From positions 3,794,534-3,858,533 of the forward strand of contig NC_067119.1 in NCBI RefSeq assembly GCF_021347895.1: 64,000 nt of DNA, in the 5' to 3' direction. The stretch's first letter is position 1. Each line of letters begins with the position of its first letter. A model generated the notes under the pieces. That model saw nothing but the letters and a program-made list of their open reading frames with translations, did not search any database and was not told where the DNA came from. The position numbers were made by a program, and so were the translations under genes. Shown piece after piece: positions 51,400-62,129 of the stretch. This DNA comes from Acanthochromis polyacanthus. Its lineage: Eukaryota > Chordata > Actinopteri > Pomacentridae.

Positions 51400-53260
51400 T
51401 TCTACAGTTTTATCTTTAGTGGAGTAAACCCTTAAATTCATCAATATTTTGACAAAAAATAATGTTTTGTGATGAATAAGCCTGAAGAACTAAAAATTCT
51501 TGTACAGATAGCAGCTACTATTTTGTGTGGAACAAACCTATAAAACCATAAATATAATGAAATAATGCTTTATAGCTATTTAGTTATAATTTGATATTTA
51601 GGTGAAATAGTGTACCTATAAAACCATAAATAGTTCGACAGAAAGTAGTATTTTAGGACAAATAAATCTTTAAACCCAAGTATTAGTTAGGTATAATGAA
51701 CCTTTAAAATAATTGGTGCTTTGAATAGAAAAATTGTGTCTTGGATGGAATAAACCTTTATATGTAAACTTATTAGTTAGAAACTAAATTTTGGGCAGAA
51801 GGAACCTTTACAACTGTAAGTAATTGGACAGAAAATAGTATATAGGGTGGAATAAATCTTTAAATCCATAACTCATTCACTACAAAGGACTAGTCCTGTG
51901 GAACAAACCTTTAAAATCAGAACTTCTTCATTAGAACATATTATTTAGGCAGAACAATCCCATAAAATTAAAAGCACATTGGAAGAAAGTAGTATAACGA
52001 GAGAAATCAGCCTTTAAAACCAATTAGCTGTTGTTAGAATGCATTGTTTAGGTGGAATAAACCTTGAAATGTGTAACTTATTACTTGGAAACTACAGTAC
52101 AGACAGAATAAATCTGTAAAACTGTACCTTGTTTTTTTCCAACAGAAAGTCGTATTTTGGGTGGAATAAACCTGAAAATGCATAATTTATTCATTGGAAA
52201 CTACAGGTTCAGCAGAATTCATCTTTAAAACTGTAAGTTTTTTGGTTGTTGCTAGAGGTACGGACCAGTACCCATAGCCTGTGGACTACGGATACGGCAC
52301 TTGCCATTTGCCAATCAGATACGCGAGATCTGGTCACGTGACTCCCGGTAGACGCTAGCTGTACGGACCCGTAACATCGGTACGACAGGTACGGACCCTA
52401 AACCTGACCCTAACACTAACCCTAACCTTAACCTTTGCTTACCTTTCAACAGTTTGCAGTGGTTAGCAGCTTCTTGACTCGCGAGACTCGCGTACGGTCC
52501 GTATCTGTCTGGCAAATGGAAAGTGCCGTACCCGTAGCCTGTGGGCGACGGATACGGACCCGTATCCGTAGACACTACCAAGTTTTTTAGCCAGACAGTA
52601 TTTTTTCAGAACAAACCTTTAAATCCATAACTTATGATTTAGATAAATAGAATAAGCTGAATAGAAATAGAATAAACCTTGGAAATCATAATTACTTTGA
52701 CAGAAAGTAATATTTTAAACCCCTAATTTATCAATTAGAAACTACACTTTAGGCCGAATTAAACTTTACAACTAAAAGAAGCTGGACAGAAAGAAGTGTT
52801 TTGGGTGCAATAAACCATTAAAACTATAACTGGTTTGTTACAGAGTACTATTTTGTTGAAATAAACCTTGGAACCTACAACTTGCACATGAGAAAATACC
52901 ATTTGGAAAGAATAAACCTGTAAAACTGTTAGTGCTTGGACAGACATGAATGGTTTGGTTGGAATTACCTTTCAAATGGACAATTTATGGTTTTGAGGCA
53001 ATGTTTATTCAGCACTATAACTTATTTGTTAAAAGCACTATTAGAGTGGAATAAACCTTTAAAAACGATCAGTACTTGGGCAGAACATATATTTTTGGGT
53101 GAAATACATTTTAAGCCCATAATTTGTTCATTAGAATATGATATTTATACAGAATAAACCTTTAAAACTAGAAGTAGTGGGACAGAAAGTCCTGTTTTTG
53201 GTGGACTAAGCCTTTACAGATATAACTTGTTCATTAGAAAGTGATGTTTGTGAGACATAA
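51400..53260. repeat. Degenerate minisatellite, unit about 60 bp
   Basis: About 25-30 diverged units around 'GGAATAAACCTTTAAAACCA', 'TAACTTATTCATTAGAAA' and 'AGTATTTTGGGTG'. They fill most of the space between set and pkn3, interrupted at 52,250-52,580 by a foldback element. No coding content. Confidence 0.8.
52250..52580. mobile_element. CpG-rich foldback/MITE-like element with telomere-like core
   Basis: The left arm CTACGGATACGGCACTTGCC (about 52,288) is inverted-repeated in the right arm (CTACGGGTACGGCACTTTCC on the minus strand, about 52,541). Further TACGGACC motifs occur at both ends. The core has CCCTAAACCTGACCCTAACA and CTAACCCTAACCTTAACC, close to vertebrate telomere CCCTAA. Base composition contrasts sharply with the AT-rich array around it. 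No coding frame. Confidence 0.7.
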
Positions 53261-54324
53261 AGATATAAAATGATAAACAATGAATGTTTCTGTAAATTAG
53301 ATGGATTAGTTTGCATGGCAATTGTTGAAATAATAACAATTAGCTCAAAACGATGCATCAAAATCAATATTTGTATAAATGGTAATTCACTCTATTTTCA
53401 TTGTAACTTAAATTTTGGCATCAAAAATATTATTTTACAGACATGTTTCCTTATTTGAAAAGAAAATATGTAGATTAAAGACTGAAAACTGGTAACTATT
53501 AAAAAATATATATTATTTTACAAATTTGAAGGTCAATAATATCTAGTAAAAAAATACAGAAAAAATATTAATTTACATGTTAACTGGAAAAAAATTATAA
53601 ACGGGGCAAAACTGTATGTAATGTCCACACAAAAATCAGTATTTTCTTGACTTCAATTTATTTATTTTTTATGGAGTGTGCAATTTTATTGTATCTTGAC
53701 GCCAAAAACATACATATGATTTTATTTCTACATTTTTAAAATGTTTTTAATATTACATTATTACATTTTTTTATTTTTCTCGCACTCTTGCTGACATTTT
53801 ATTTTTATTTTTATTTTTTTTACAGATTTTTTTAAAGGATATACTATAGAATTCCTAAAATTCCGTTGACTTTTTTTTAGTGTCTCCTCAAGTCTTTCGC
53901 TGTCCCCTTCCTGTCCAGAGCCGCCTCTTAAACCTTCCTAGATGCCCCCCGTGCCTCCAGACTTCACCTTTTATCGTTAATAATGACCCCTTTCCATCCA
54001 CAGCCTCCGGTTTTAACTCCGTCTGCCAGCAGATGTCAACAGCGACCAGCTCTGGTCTCTGCTCTCCTGGTGTTGATGGAAAATGTGCTCAGTGGCGTGA
54101 AGGAGATCTGCAGCTGAATGACAAACAGAACAAGAGAGCAGAACGTCTCATTTAGGAGGAGTTTAGTGCATGATGGGAATAACGGAGGAACAGATGTTTT
54201 TATGAAAAGTTCCTGTTGATAAACAGGAGACAATAAGTATGGACTAAATCATAACAGATCAGTGATTATTGAACATTATCTATTAATTATTGAACATACA
54301 GCTGATGTTGCACTGCTCCTTATT
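53261..54324. other. AT-rich spacer
   Basis: No gene recognised. A more complex piece at 53,880-54,170 carries a 91-codon frame without domain similarity. Its upstream 'CTCGCACTCTTGCTGACATT' resembles the 'CACCC-TGCTG' motif of the 58.9-59.5 kb repeats. Confidence 0.4.
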
Positions 54325-55200
54325 TTGTACAGTTCATTGCCTTAATTCGTCTATTTTTTCTATTTTTTTATTTTTTTAATTTAAAATTGTATTACTTTCA
54401 GTTTATTTTTATTTATTTTTTCTACTTGTTTTTTTTTATTTTATCTTTTTTAATCTATTTTGTACAGTCCATTGCTGCTGTTTCTCTATTTTTTTTCTAT
54501 TTTTTAAATTAATGAATCAATGAATTACTTATTTGATTTTATCCTATTTTATCTTTTTTTAATTAATTTTGTACAGCCCATTGCCTTTATCTATTCCTTT
54601 CTGTTTTTCAGTATCTTTTATTTGTTTCACTTTTTATCTTTTTCTATTTTATCTTTTTTAAATTCTATTTCATACAGTCGATAGTCAATTTTTGTTTTAT
54701 TTATTTATTTTTCCTATTTTGTTTTTGAAATCAGTTTTGTTCTGTCCATTGACTTTAATATATATGCATTTTTCTATTTTTTTCATTTTTATTTTCTATT
54801 TATTTTTCTATTTGATTTATTTATTTTATGATTTAGTTTTTTGTAATTTATTTTTTTTATTTAAATTTAATTAATTTATTATTCCTATAATTAATTTTCA
54901 ATCCATTTTTATAGTCCACTGCCTTTATCTAGTTTTTAACTTTATTTTTGTAATTTGTTTGTTTCTTTTATTTTTCCTATTTTATATTTTTTTATTTTGC
55001 TCAGTCCTTGCCTTTATTTTATATTTTGAAAATTTATTTATTTATTTTTCCCCTATTTTATTTTATTTTATTTTATTTTATTTTCATAAATCTATTTTAT
55101 ACGGTCCATTGCCTTTTTTTGCCTATTTTTTTTTTAATTTTCTATTTATTTTATTTTATTTTTTCCTATTTTATTCTTTGTAATCCATTTTGTCAACATG
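54325..55200. repeat. T-rich degenerate tandem repeat, about 100 bp spacing
   Basis: A motif like 'TTTTGTACAGTCCATTGCC' followed by 'TTTATCTATT' recurs about eight times (near 54,325; 54,457; 54,565; 54,665; 54,735; 54,905; 55,000; 55,090) within TTTTATTTT-rich filler. Open frames are low-complexity artefacts. Confidence 0.65.
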
Positions 55201-55730
55201 TTTGTGCATGATGACAGTGAACTTTGTGTTTTTCTGCTGTGCTCTGGTCCTACCACCGTCCTGTTCCTCCTAGAAGACGATGATGAACCTCCCAGACGCT
55301 GCAGCTTCTTTCTGCTGATCCTGAGCAGCAGCAGCAGCATCCTGGTGTTTGTGTTGTGGTTGGTGGCAGAGCAGGAACATGTGGTCGAGCAGCGTCCAAT
55401 ACGGAGCTCCGAGCTGGAAGCAGGACTGGAGAGCATCAGCAGCAGCAGCAGCAGCATCCAGGAGGAGAAGCTGGACGTCCCTCTGGAGGAGAATCTCTGC
55501 TGAGGATCCGGTTTCAGTCCGGAGGAGGATGGACGCTGCAGAGGACGCTGCAGGGAAGCAGGACGTCCACGCTGCGTTTGAGGACCACGGTCTCAGGATG
55601 TAGCCGCTGCCTTCGAGGACGTCGGGACTTGTTGTGTTTCAAGGAGAGTGAAGGTGGAGAAGTGTTTCCTCCAGATCCTCAGAGGATGACGGATTAGTCC
55701 TGATCCAGAGCCAAGATTCACCCCGAGGTG
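55200..55730 (+). other. Candidate 5' exon of pkn3 or unrelated transcript
   Basis: A locally GC-richer block with two AGC runs (55,325-55,340; 55,436-55,456) ends in a strong donor (CCGAG|GTGAGT, donor near 55,729). It lies upstream of and in the same direction as pkn3, so it could be an untranslated or N-terminal exon. No frame across it resembles the expected HR1a or HR1b. The serine-rich frame 55,198-55,503 comes from AGC repeats. Identity remains open. Confidence 0.25.
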
Positions 55731-57130
55731 AGTCCAGAGCAGCGTAGCAGAGGAGGGATGCTGCTGTTTGGTTGTTTGTTTGTTTGTTTCATGGGGTGAC
55801 AACTTGTGTGTAGCCGGTGAAACAAACTGTTAAAATGATCTTTGATTTTAAAGAATTTTCCTTCTAATTTAACACATTTCTCTGTGTTTTTGGAATCCAG
55901 AAAAATAAAAATAAAATTGCAAAAAATTAATAAAAGCCTAAAATGATGATGCATAACCTCAACTTTTATATTTAAACATGTTCAAAAATATATAATAATT
56001 AAATGAATATTCTGTTTTTGAAATACACAAAAAAATTGTTAAAATTACAGAAGTAGGCTGGGAATGCACATTCAGTGTAAAATCACTGTAAAATTATCTT
56101 TATTTTTTTTTAAAATACATGGACATACTATAAAAATTAATATAAAGAAAAGCAAATATTCTTTAATTTTATGGAATTTTCTTGTTTATTTAAGACATTT
56201 ATCTGTGTGTTCTGTAATACAAGGAAAATATCAATATAATTACAAAAATTTAAACAGCTATATCACATTAACAACCCATAATGGCGATGCATAACCTCAA
56301 CTATTTTATTTAATTTTTTTGATTGAAAAATGTTCAAAAGTAAAACATAATTTAATGAATATTCTGTTTTTGAAATACACAAAAATTTGGTAAAATTACA
56401 GAAATAATTAAAATATAAAATATAATTAAATAAAAGTAAAATAATTTTTCAAAGAAAATGTTTGACATCAGACTATTGAAAACACATTTGTAAATTTGTC
56501 CCTTTTTATTAAACAGATCTTCCTGTATTTTTGAAATACATGAACATATTAAAACATAAAAATTAAAACAAATTTTAATGTAATTTCAAATATATATATT
56601 ACATTAAAAAAAATGTTTTTATTGCATTGAAACATTCACAAAAATATTTCACAGAGATTGATAATTTTTATATTTTACTGATTTTTCTGTATATTTTCAA
56701 AATAATACATTTGAAAAAATAACTGAACAACACAAAATCCAAGTTTAGCGACAGGAAACGAATAATTAATAAAATACATTCACAGATTTGTCAGAATTGC
56801 TCAACTTTTGCTGATTTATTTTATAGATGAAACCATTAAAGTCTGATTCTGTAAATATTTTCTATTTTTAGCTACGATGAGACGAATCTTTTACAGAACA
56901 AAAACATTTTCCAGTTTATCCCCTTTCTGTTTCCTTCATTAAATATTAAAAACCCAACAAGATCTCATCTAAAATTAATGCTGAAAGATAAAGTGTAATG
57001 AAGTAAAACGTGTGTGTTTGTAGTGTTTTTGGGTCCAGGATGTTCTGCTTTCCATGCGGTCCTGTTTCTGTTGAGCTGTGAAGGTGATGAAGAGCCGCTT
57101 GTCGTCTCCGATGTTCTCCGTTCTTATCAG
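55731..57130. other. AT-rich region before the first recognised pkn3 exon
   Basis: Contains an imperfect repeat of about 360 bp ('TTTGAAATACACAAAAA' at 56,018 and 56,368; 'GATGCATAACCTCAACT' at 55,948 and 56,287). No coding exon seen. Confidence 0.45.
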
Positions 57131-60100
57131 GATCAGATGCTGTCCACGGCTCAGCAGATGCTGCAGGACAGCCGCTCCAAGATGGAGCTGATCCGCCTGC
57201 AGATAATCAGAGCGACCCAGGCAGGAGGCAGCGGAGACGGGGAGCCGAGGAGCTCCGGGCCTGGAGGTCAGAACCTGGAGGGAGAAGAAAACAGAATAAA
57301 GTTTGTCTGAAGTCGTGGAAAAGAATCAGAGATCACTTATACTAACACACGTGTTAAATGTGGAGGTTATCCACAGTTTTGGCCCTTTTTTTTGCCTTTT
57401 TTAAAAAACGGTTAACATTAATAAAAGTACTTTTTTAAATTTTATTGATATCATCTGCAATAAAACAAAAATGGCAAAATCTGAATAATTTTAAAATATT
57501 TACATTCCTTCATATTTACAATTTTAGTTTTTTTATTAATTTATTATTTATTTTATTTTATGTGAAATTTTAAAAATGTAGTAAACATAAAGATGTCAAG
57601 AGCAATTTATATCTTTAAAATCATAATTCTCTTCAAAATAAGAGCAGTTTCTATTTCCACGGTGTTTTAAATCAGTGACTGTAAAAAAAATAAAGTAATA
57701 ATAAAGCACAAGAATATTTCATATTGTACATGTCTAAAGTGACATAATATTAGAAACCTGTCAGTGGGAATACATTTTTAATTAAAGTATTTTTTTAAAC
57801 TAAATGACATCATTTTTTCAATTTTATTAACAGATTTTCTTCTGTATTTTATAATAATGTTATTGTTCTATAAAAAGTGACGAGTAAAAGAATAAAAGCT
57901 ATTTTTTTCTGCTTTTAAAAGCAAAATGAGTTGTTTTAGTTTCAGTAAATCACCTCAAAATGCATCTTTCTGGCTTCAAAATCCAACATTTTATCCCTCT
58001 AGATGCCAAATTCTTTGCATGACGAATACAAATCCACTGTTTTAATGACTCAAAGGAGAAGATGAGTCAGTTTTTATCTATTTTTACAGTTTTTCCTCTT
58101 TAAAAAAATGACAATTTTGGCATCAATGGTCAATATTCTTGTGTTTTTGATCAGAACTGAGTAAAAAATAACTTCACTGACTAGAAATTTTATCAATTTA
58201 TATAAAATGTTCAATAGTTAAAAGGTATAAACCTCATATAAAAAAACTTGAGTGTTTTTAGAAACTATATATTTTTAATCATTCTAATATATAAAATCCA
58301 TATTTCCACATTTTGCCACTCATCTGTTTGAACCTTTTGTCTGCCAGCTGCTGTTTCTGTGGGTTTTATTTGTATAAAATGTTTTTAACAATAAAAATGA
58401 CATTTTATTCTCCGCTGGTATTGTAAAACATGAAACTGACACGTAGAAAATGATTCCCGGAACATGAAATATGAGAGAAGTTATCTGATATCTGTTTTCC
58501 TCTCATTGATTCCTGATAATATCTTTGGAAAACGGCCTCACTTGGAGTCCTGGTGCTTCCAAGAGTCGACGAAATGTGGAAAACGTTCATCTGTAATTAG
58601 AAAATACAGGAAATACTGACTAAAATAGAGAGCAGTGCTGCTGTGATACCAGTTATCCTGATAATTAGTTCAAGACTTGAAACTGTTCAACAGTTTAGTC
58701 CAAAGTGCCAAAACTTACACAAAATATTATTTTACGGGCAAAATTATCAACATTAAGCACTGAAAAATAGTGAATACTTTATTATGATAGAAGTTTTACA
58801 GATAATATAGTAAAATCACAGAAAAAATGTCCAAAAAAATTACAGATGTTTTTTAAACAGCAACATGCTTTTTAATGGGTTATTTTTCATTTTATTTTAT
58901 TTGCAGTGATGATGCTTCAACAGGACTTCTGAAATTATTATTTTTTACATTATGAAATGCTCTTTTACATTTTTCTTGCACCCCTGCGGACAGATTTTTA
59001 TTTTTTGTTGAATTATTTTTATTCTGTTGTTTTTGCAGTGATCAGGCTCTATTAGGACTTCTCAAGTTATTATTTTTCATTATGAAACACCCTTTTCCTT
59101 TTTTTGCACCCTTGCTGCTAAATTTTTATAGTTTTTTATTTGTTTTTTTACCAGATTTTTTAGAACATTTTTGTTTTATTTCATTTAATTTTTTTTGTTA
59201 TTTAATGTAATTTTATCACATTTTTATTGTATTTTATTTTATTTTTAGCAGTGTTGAGGCTCTAACAGGACTTCTGAAATTATTATTTTTCCTTATTAAA
59301 TGCCCTTTTCCTTTTTTTCCACCCTTTCTGCCAAATTTTTACAATTTTTTTATTTATTTTTTTTACTGGATTTTTTATTCCATTTTTGTTTCATTTAATT
59401 TAATATTTTTTGTTATTTAATGTAATTTCATTAAATTTATTTTATTTTTAGCAGCGTTGAGGCTCTAACAGGATGTCTGAAATGATCGTTTCTTCCTTAT
59501 GAAACGCTCCTTTCCATTTCCTCCCGTCAGGAGTCTCTCCTCTGGCCGTCAGTCCAGCAGACATCCGTCTGGAGGAGCTTCAACATTTCATCCAGAGAGA
59601 AACGGACGCTTTGGTTCGAGCCAAAGACGTGGTGAAGCAGCTGGAGGGAATCTCAGCGCTGGACCAGAAGGCTCTGAATGAAGTAGGATCAGATTTATGC
59701 TCCACAAGATCCAGAAAAATGAATTTAAAGATGCAGGAAGAGGACATTTGTAGAGTTTCATCTCTTCTTCATGGTTTTTCTGTTTCCATAGAGGAGCTGG
59801 ACTTTAGATTACAGAGAAAAATAAATAAAAATGTCATATTTTGGCAAATCTGGTGAAATTTCTCCAAATTTTTTGGCTGCATCTCATAGAATAGACTAGA
59901 AATCGGTAATAAAAAAGCCAGCTGACACATTTAACTTCACCTTTAAATGGTGATTCCAGACATCTAACATGCAGCAGAGAGAAAGTCTGGTGTGTTTGTG
60001 GTTCTAGTCAGAACTTTAAGGTCTCTGAAAACCAAAACAACCTCTCAGGAATCTAAAGTCTGGATTTATTCTGTGTTTTCAGGCTCAGTCTCGGCTCCAG

Positions 60101-62125
60101 GATTCCTCCCAGAAGCTTCATCTTCTGCAGCTGTCGCTGGAAAAATGTCTGGAGGAGAAGAACCAGGAGAACCTGGAGGTTCCTCCAGGAGATGAGGAGA
60201 CCTCAGAGGGTCAACCAGACCTGCAGAACCCCAGAACCAGAGGATCCATGTCCACCTCAGCGTCCATCTACTCCATCAGACCGGCTTCTTTAACCGGTGA
60301 GACGTAAGCAGGTTCTACATGTGGAGAAGGTTCCACCAGACCTCCTCAGACCGTCTGGTTCTTCATCTACAGGAACTTTAGCTGATTTAGTCAAAGTTTT
60401 ACCTTCATATTGTGGATATTCTACAGTTTAGGTCCTCAAAGGTCCAGATTATCACTTTTAATGGATGTTTTCCATCATTTCTGAGCCTCAGAACTTCATC
60501 AGTGAGTCTTTCTGGACAAGTTTTGAGCCTTTTTGAAGATTTTCTTTAGAGTCTTTTGGGACCGGTTTTTAGACAATTTTAAGAAGAATCCTAAAATTGT
60601 GACCTCAAAGTGACAAAAAATGAAATTATGAAGCTAATTTTTATAACTTGAATTGATGTTTGAATCAGCAAATGCAGAAATTTCAGTTTAAATTACTCAC
60701 AATGTTCAGTTTTTTAAAAAAAAATCCCATTAAAATGATGTTTGCAACTGAAGAGATTTCTAATATAAATCAGTAAATTATCATTTTTGGGTGGGAATAT
60801 ATGATTTAAATTCCCTTCGAGCATTTTTTCCAGCATTTTGTGGCAAAATATCAGCCAGAAAACCTGTTTTTTCAGTGTTTTTGTAATTTTATAAAATCTT
60901 TATCCTTAAAAGGAAATTCCACTAAATCCTTGATGTTTTTTTTCCTTTGTTTTCTCTCTAACATCTAAAATCGTCCGTCTTCAGCGTTTGTTTTTTCTTT
61001 TTTTTTTTACACACTTTACTGTCCGCTGACCCTCGTTTCTGGATAATCACTTGTAATCTGCTGGTTTTGGACGGTTCTCTGGTAAGCTGGTCTCTCCCTG
61101 ACGAGGCCCCGAAATAAACCAAATAAATAAACAAATAAATAAATAAAATGTTGGAAGAAAGCCCGACGATGTCGCAACACCAGAGACAAATCCTGGAGCT
61201 GCTCTGCTGGCAGCAAATTAAAAAGGAAAGAGTGAAGACGAACGATCAGATTTACTCACAAATCAAAGGTTCAAGAATGAATTCTGAGACGTTTTCTATG
61301 TAAATTAAAAGTTAAATCATGATTTTACATGAAAACTAAGTTCTCTGTATCGTTTTCTGGCAGGAAAACTTGAAGTGAAGCTGCTTGGATGTGAAGATTT
61401 ACTGAAAGCTGCCACAGACTCGAGTCCAGCGGCTCAGAAACCACACGGACCTTCAGGTAAACTCAAGTTTAGCAGTTTTGCTTTCATATTTTCTTATTTT
61501 TCAAACACTTTAGCTCGTTTCTGGGCCGTGTTTCTTATTAAAATGTGATAAAATGAGACGTTATTCATCTGTCATGTGAAGATGAATTAATGCAAAAACA
61601 AAAATTTTTAAAAATCTCATCATTTTTAAAATAACCAACAAAACAAGCTGAATGCCGCTCTAAAATAAATAAATAGCTACTGAGTTTATTTTTCATTTTA
61701 ATCCTTTTATTTTGTGCAACTGTTTTTTTTTGTTTTTTTTTATTGCTCCTTTTGAAATAATTTTTGAAATAATTTTTAAAAAGCTGTTGCTGGAGAAAAT
61801 AACTGCAAAACATGTAAAATCCAAATTATAATTCTGTATCAAAGCTTTCTGTGATTTTTTTTTTAGTTTATGTGGCACTAAAACAAATGAATAAATAAAT
61901 ATTATTTATAATTGATTTATTTTTGGGATTTTTTTCAATTTTGTCCATTTAGTTTTTTTTTTTATTTTTTCAGATTTTTTTTTAAATTTTTTTACTTGTT
62001 CTTGTTCTTCTCCAGCGGAGGTCAGCGCTGTGCTCCGTCTGGACGGTCGGCCGGTCGGTCGGACCTCCTGGGCTTCAGTCAGCAGAACCACCTGGGACCA
62101 GACCTTCTACATCCAGCTGGAGAGG
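57131..62125 (+). CDS. pkn3: Protein kinase N3 (PKC-related kinase), partial: HR1b end to C2-like domain
   Basis: Five exons splice in frame to 235 codons: 57131-57266, 59531-59682, 60083-60296, 61364-61456 and 62016-62125. PKNs are Rho/Rac-binding serine/threonine kinases with three N-terminal HR1 coiled coils, a C2-like domain and a C-terminal kinase domain. The first exon is the end of HR1b (TAQQMLQDSRSKMELIRLQI). The next two form HR1c (RLEELQHFIQRE...LQDSSQKLHLLQLSLEK). The last two start the C2-like domain (LTGKLEVKLLGCEDLL; VLRLDGRPVGRTSW; TWDQTFYIQLER). Position next to set favours PKN3 over PKN1/2. The exons for HR1a and the start of HR1b were not found upstream. The kinase domain lies beyond the right edge. 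The last donor (AGG|GTCAGA) opens straight into a satellite. Confidence 0.92.
58900..59530. repeat. Tandem copies of a pkn3 intron end, including the splice-acceptor region
   Basis: Units start near 58,905, 59,037, 59,249 and 59,452. Each carries 'GCAGTG-TGAGGCTCTAACAG', a GACTTCTGAAATTATTATTT-like block, then 'TTATGAAA-GC-CTTTTCC' and C/T-rich sequence. The last copy is the working acceptor of the HR1c exon (CTCCCGTCAG| at 59,530). Copies are diverged and AT-shifted. Confidence 0.7.
60297..61363. other. pkn3 intron without recognised elements
   Basis: AT-rich intron between the HR1c and first C2-like exon. A (AAATAAATAAAC)-type run lies at 61,116-61,147. Nothing else recognised. Confidence 0.5.
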
Positions 62126-62129
62126 GTCA

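Noticed and set aside
55198..55697. Serine-, alanine- or glutamine-rich frames with a hydrophobic stretch
   Set aside because: Driven by AGC trinucleotide runs read in three frames; no family similarity. Kept only as a possible exon block because of the strong donor at its end.
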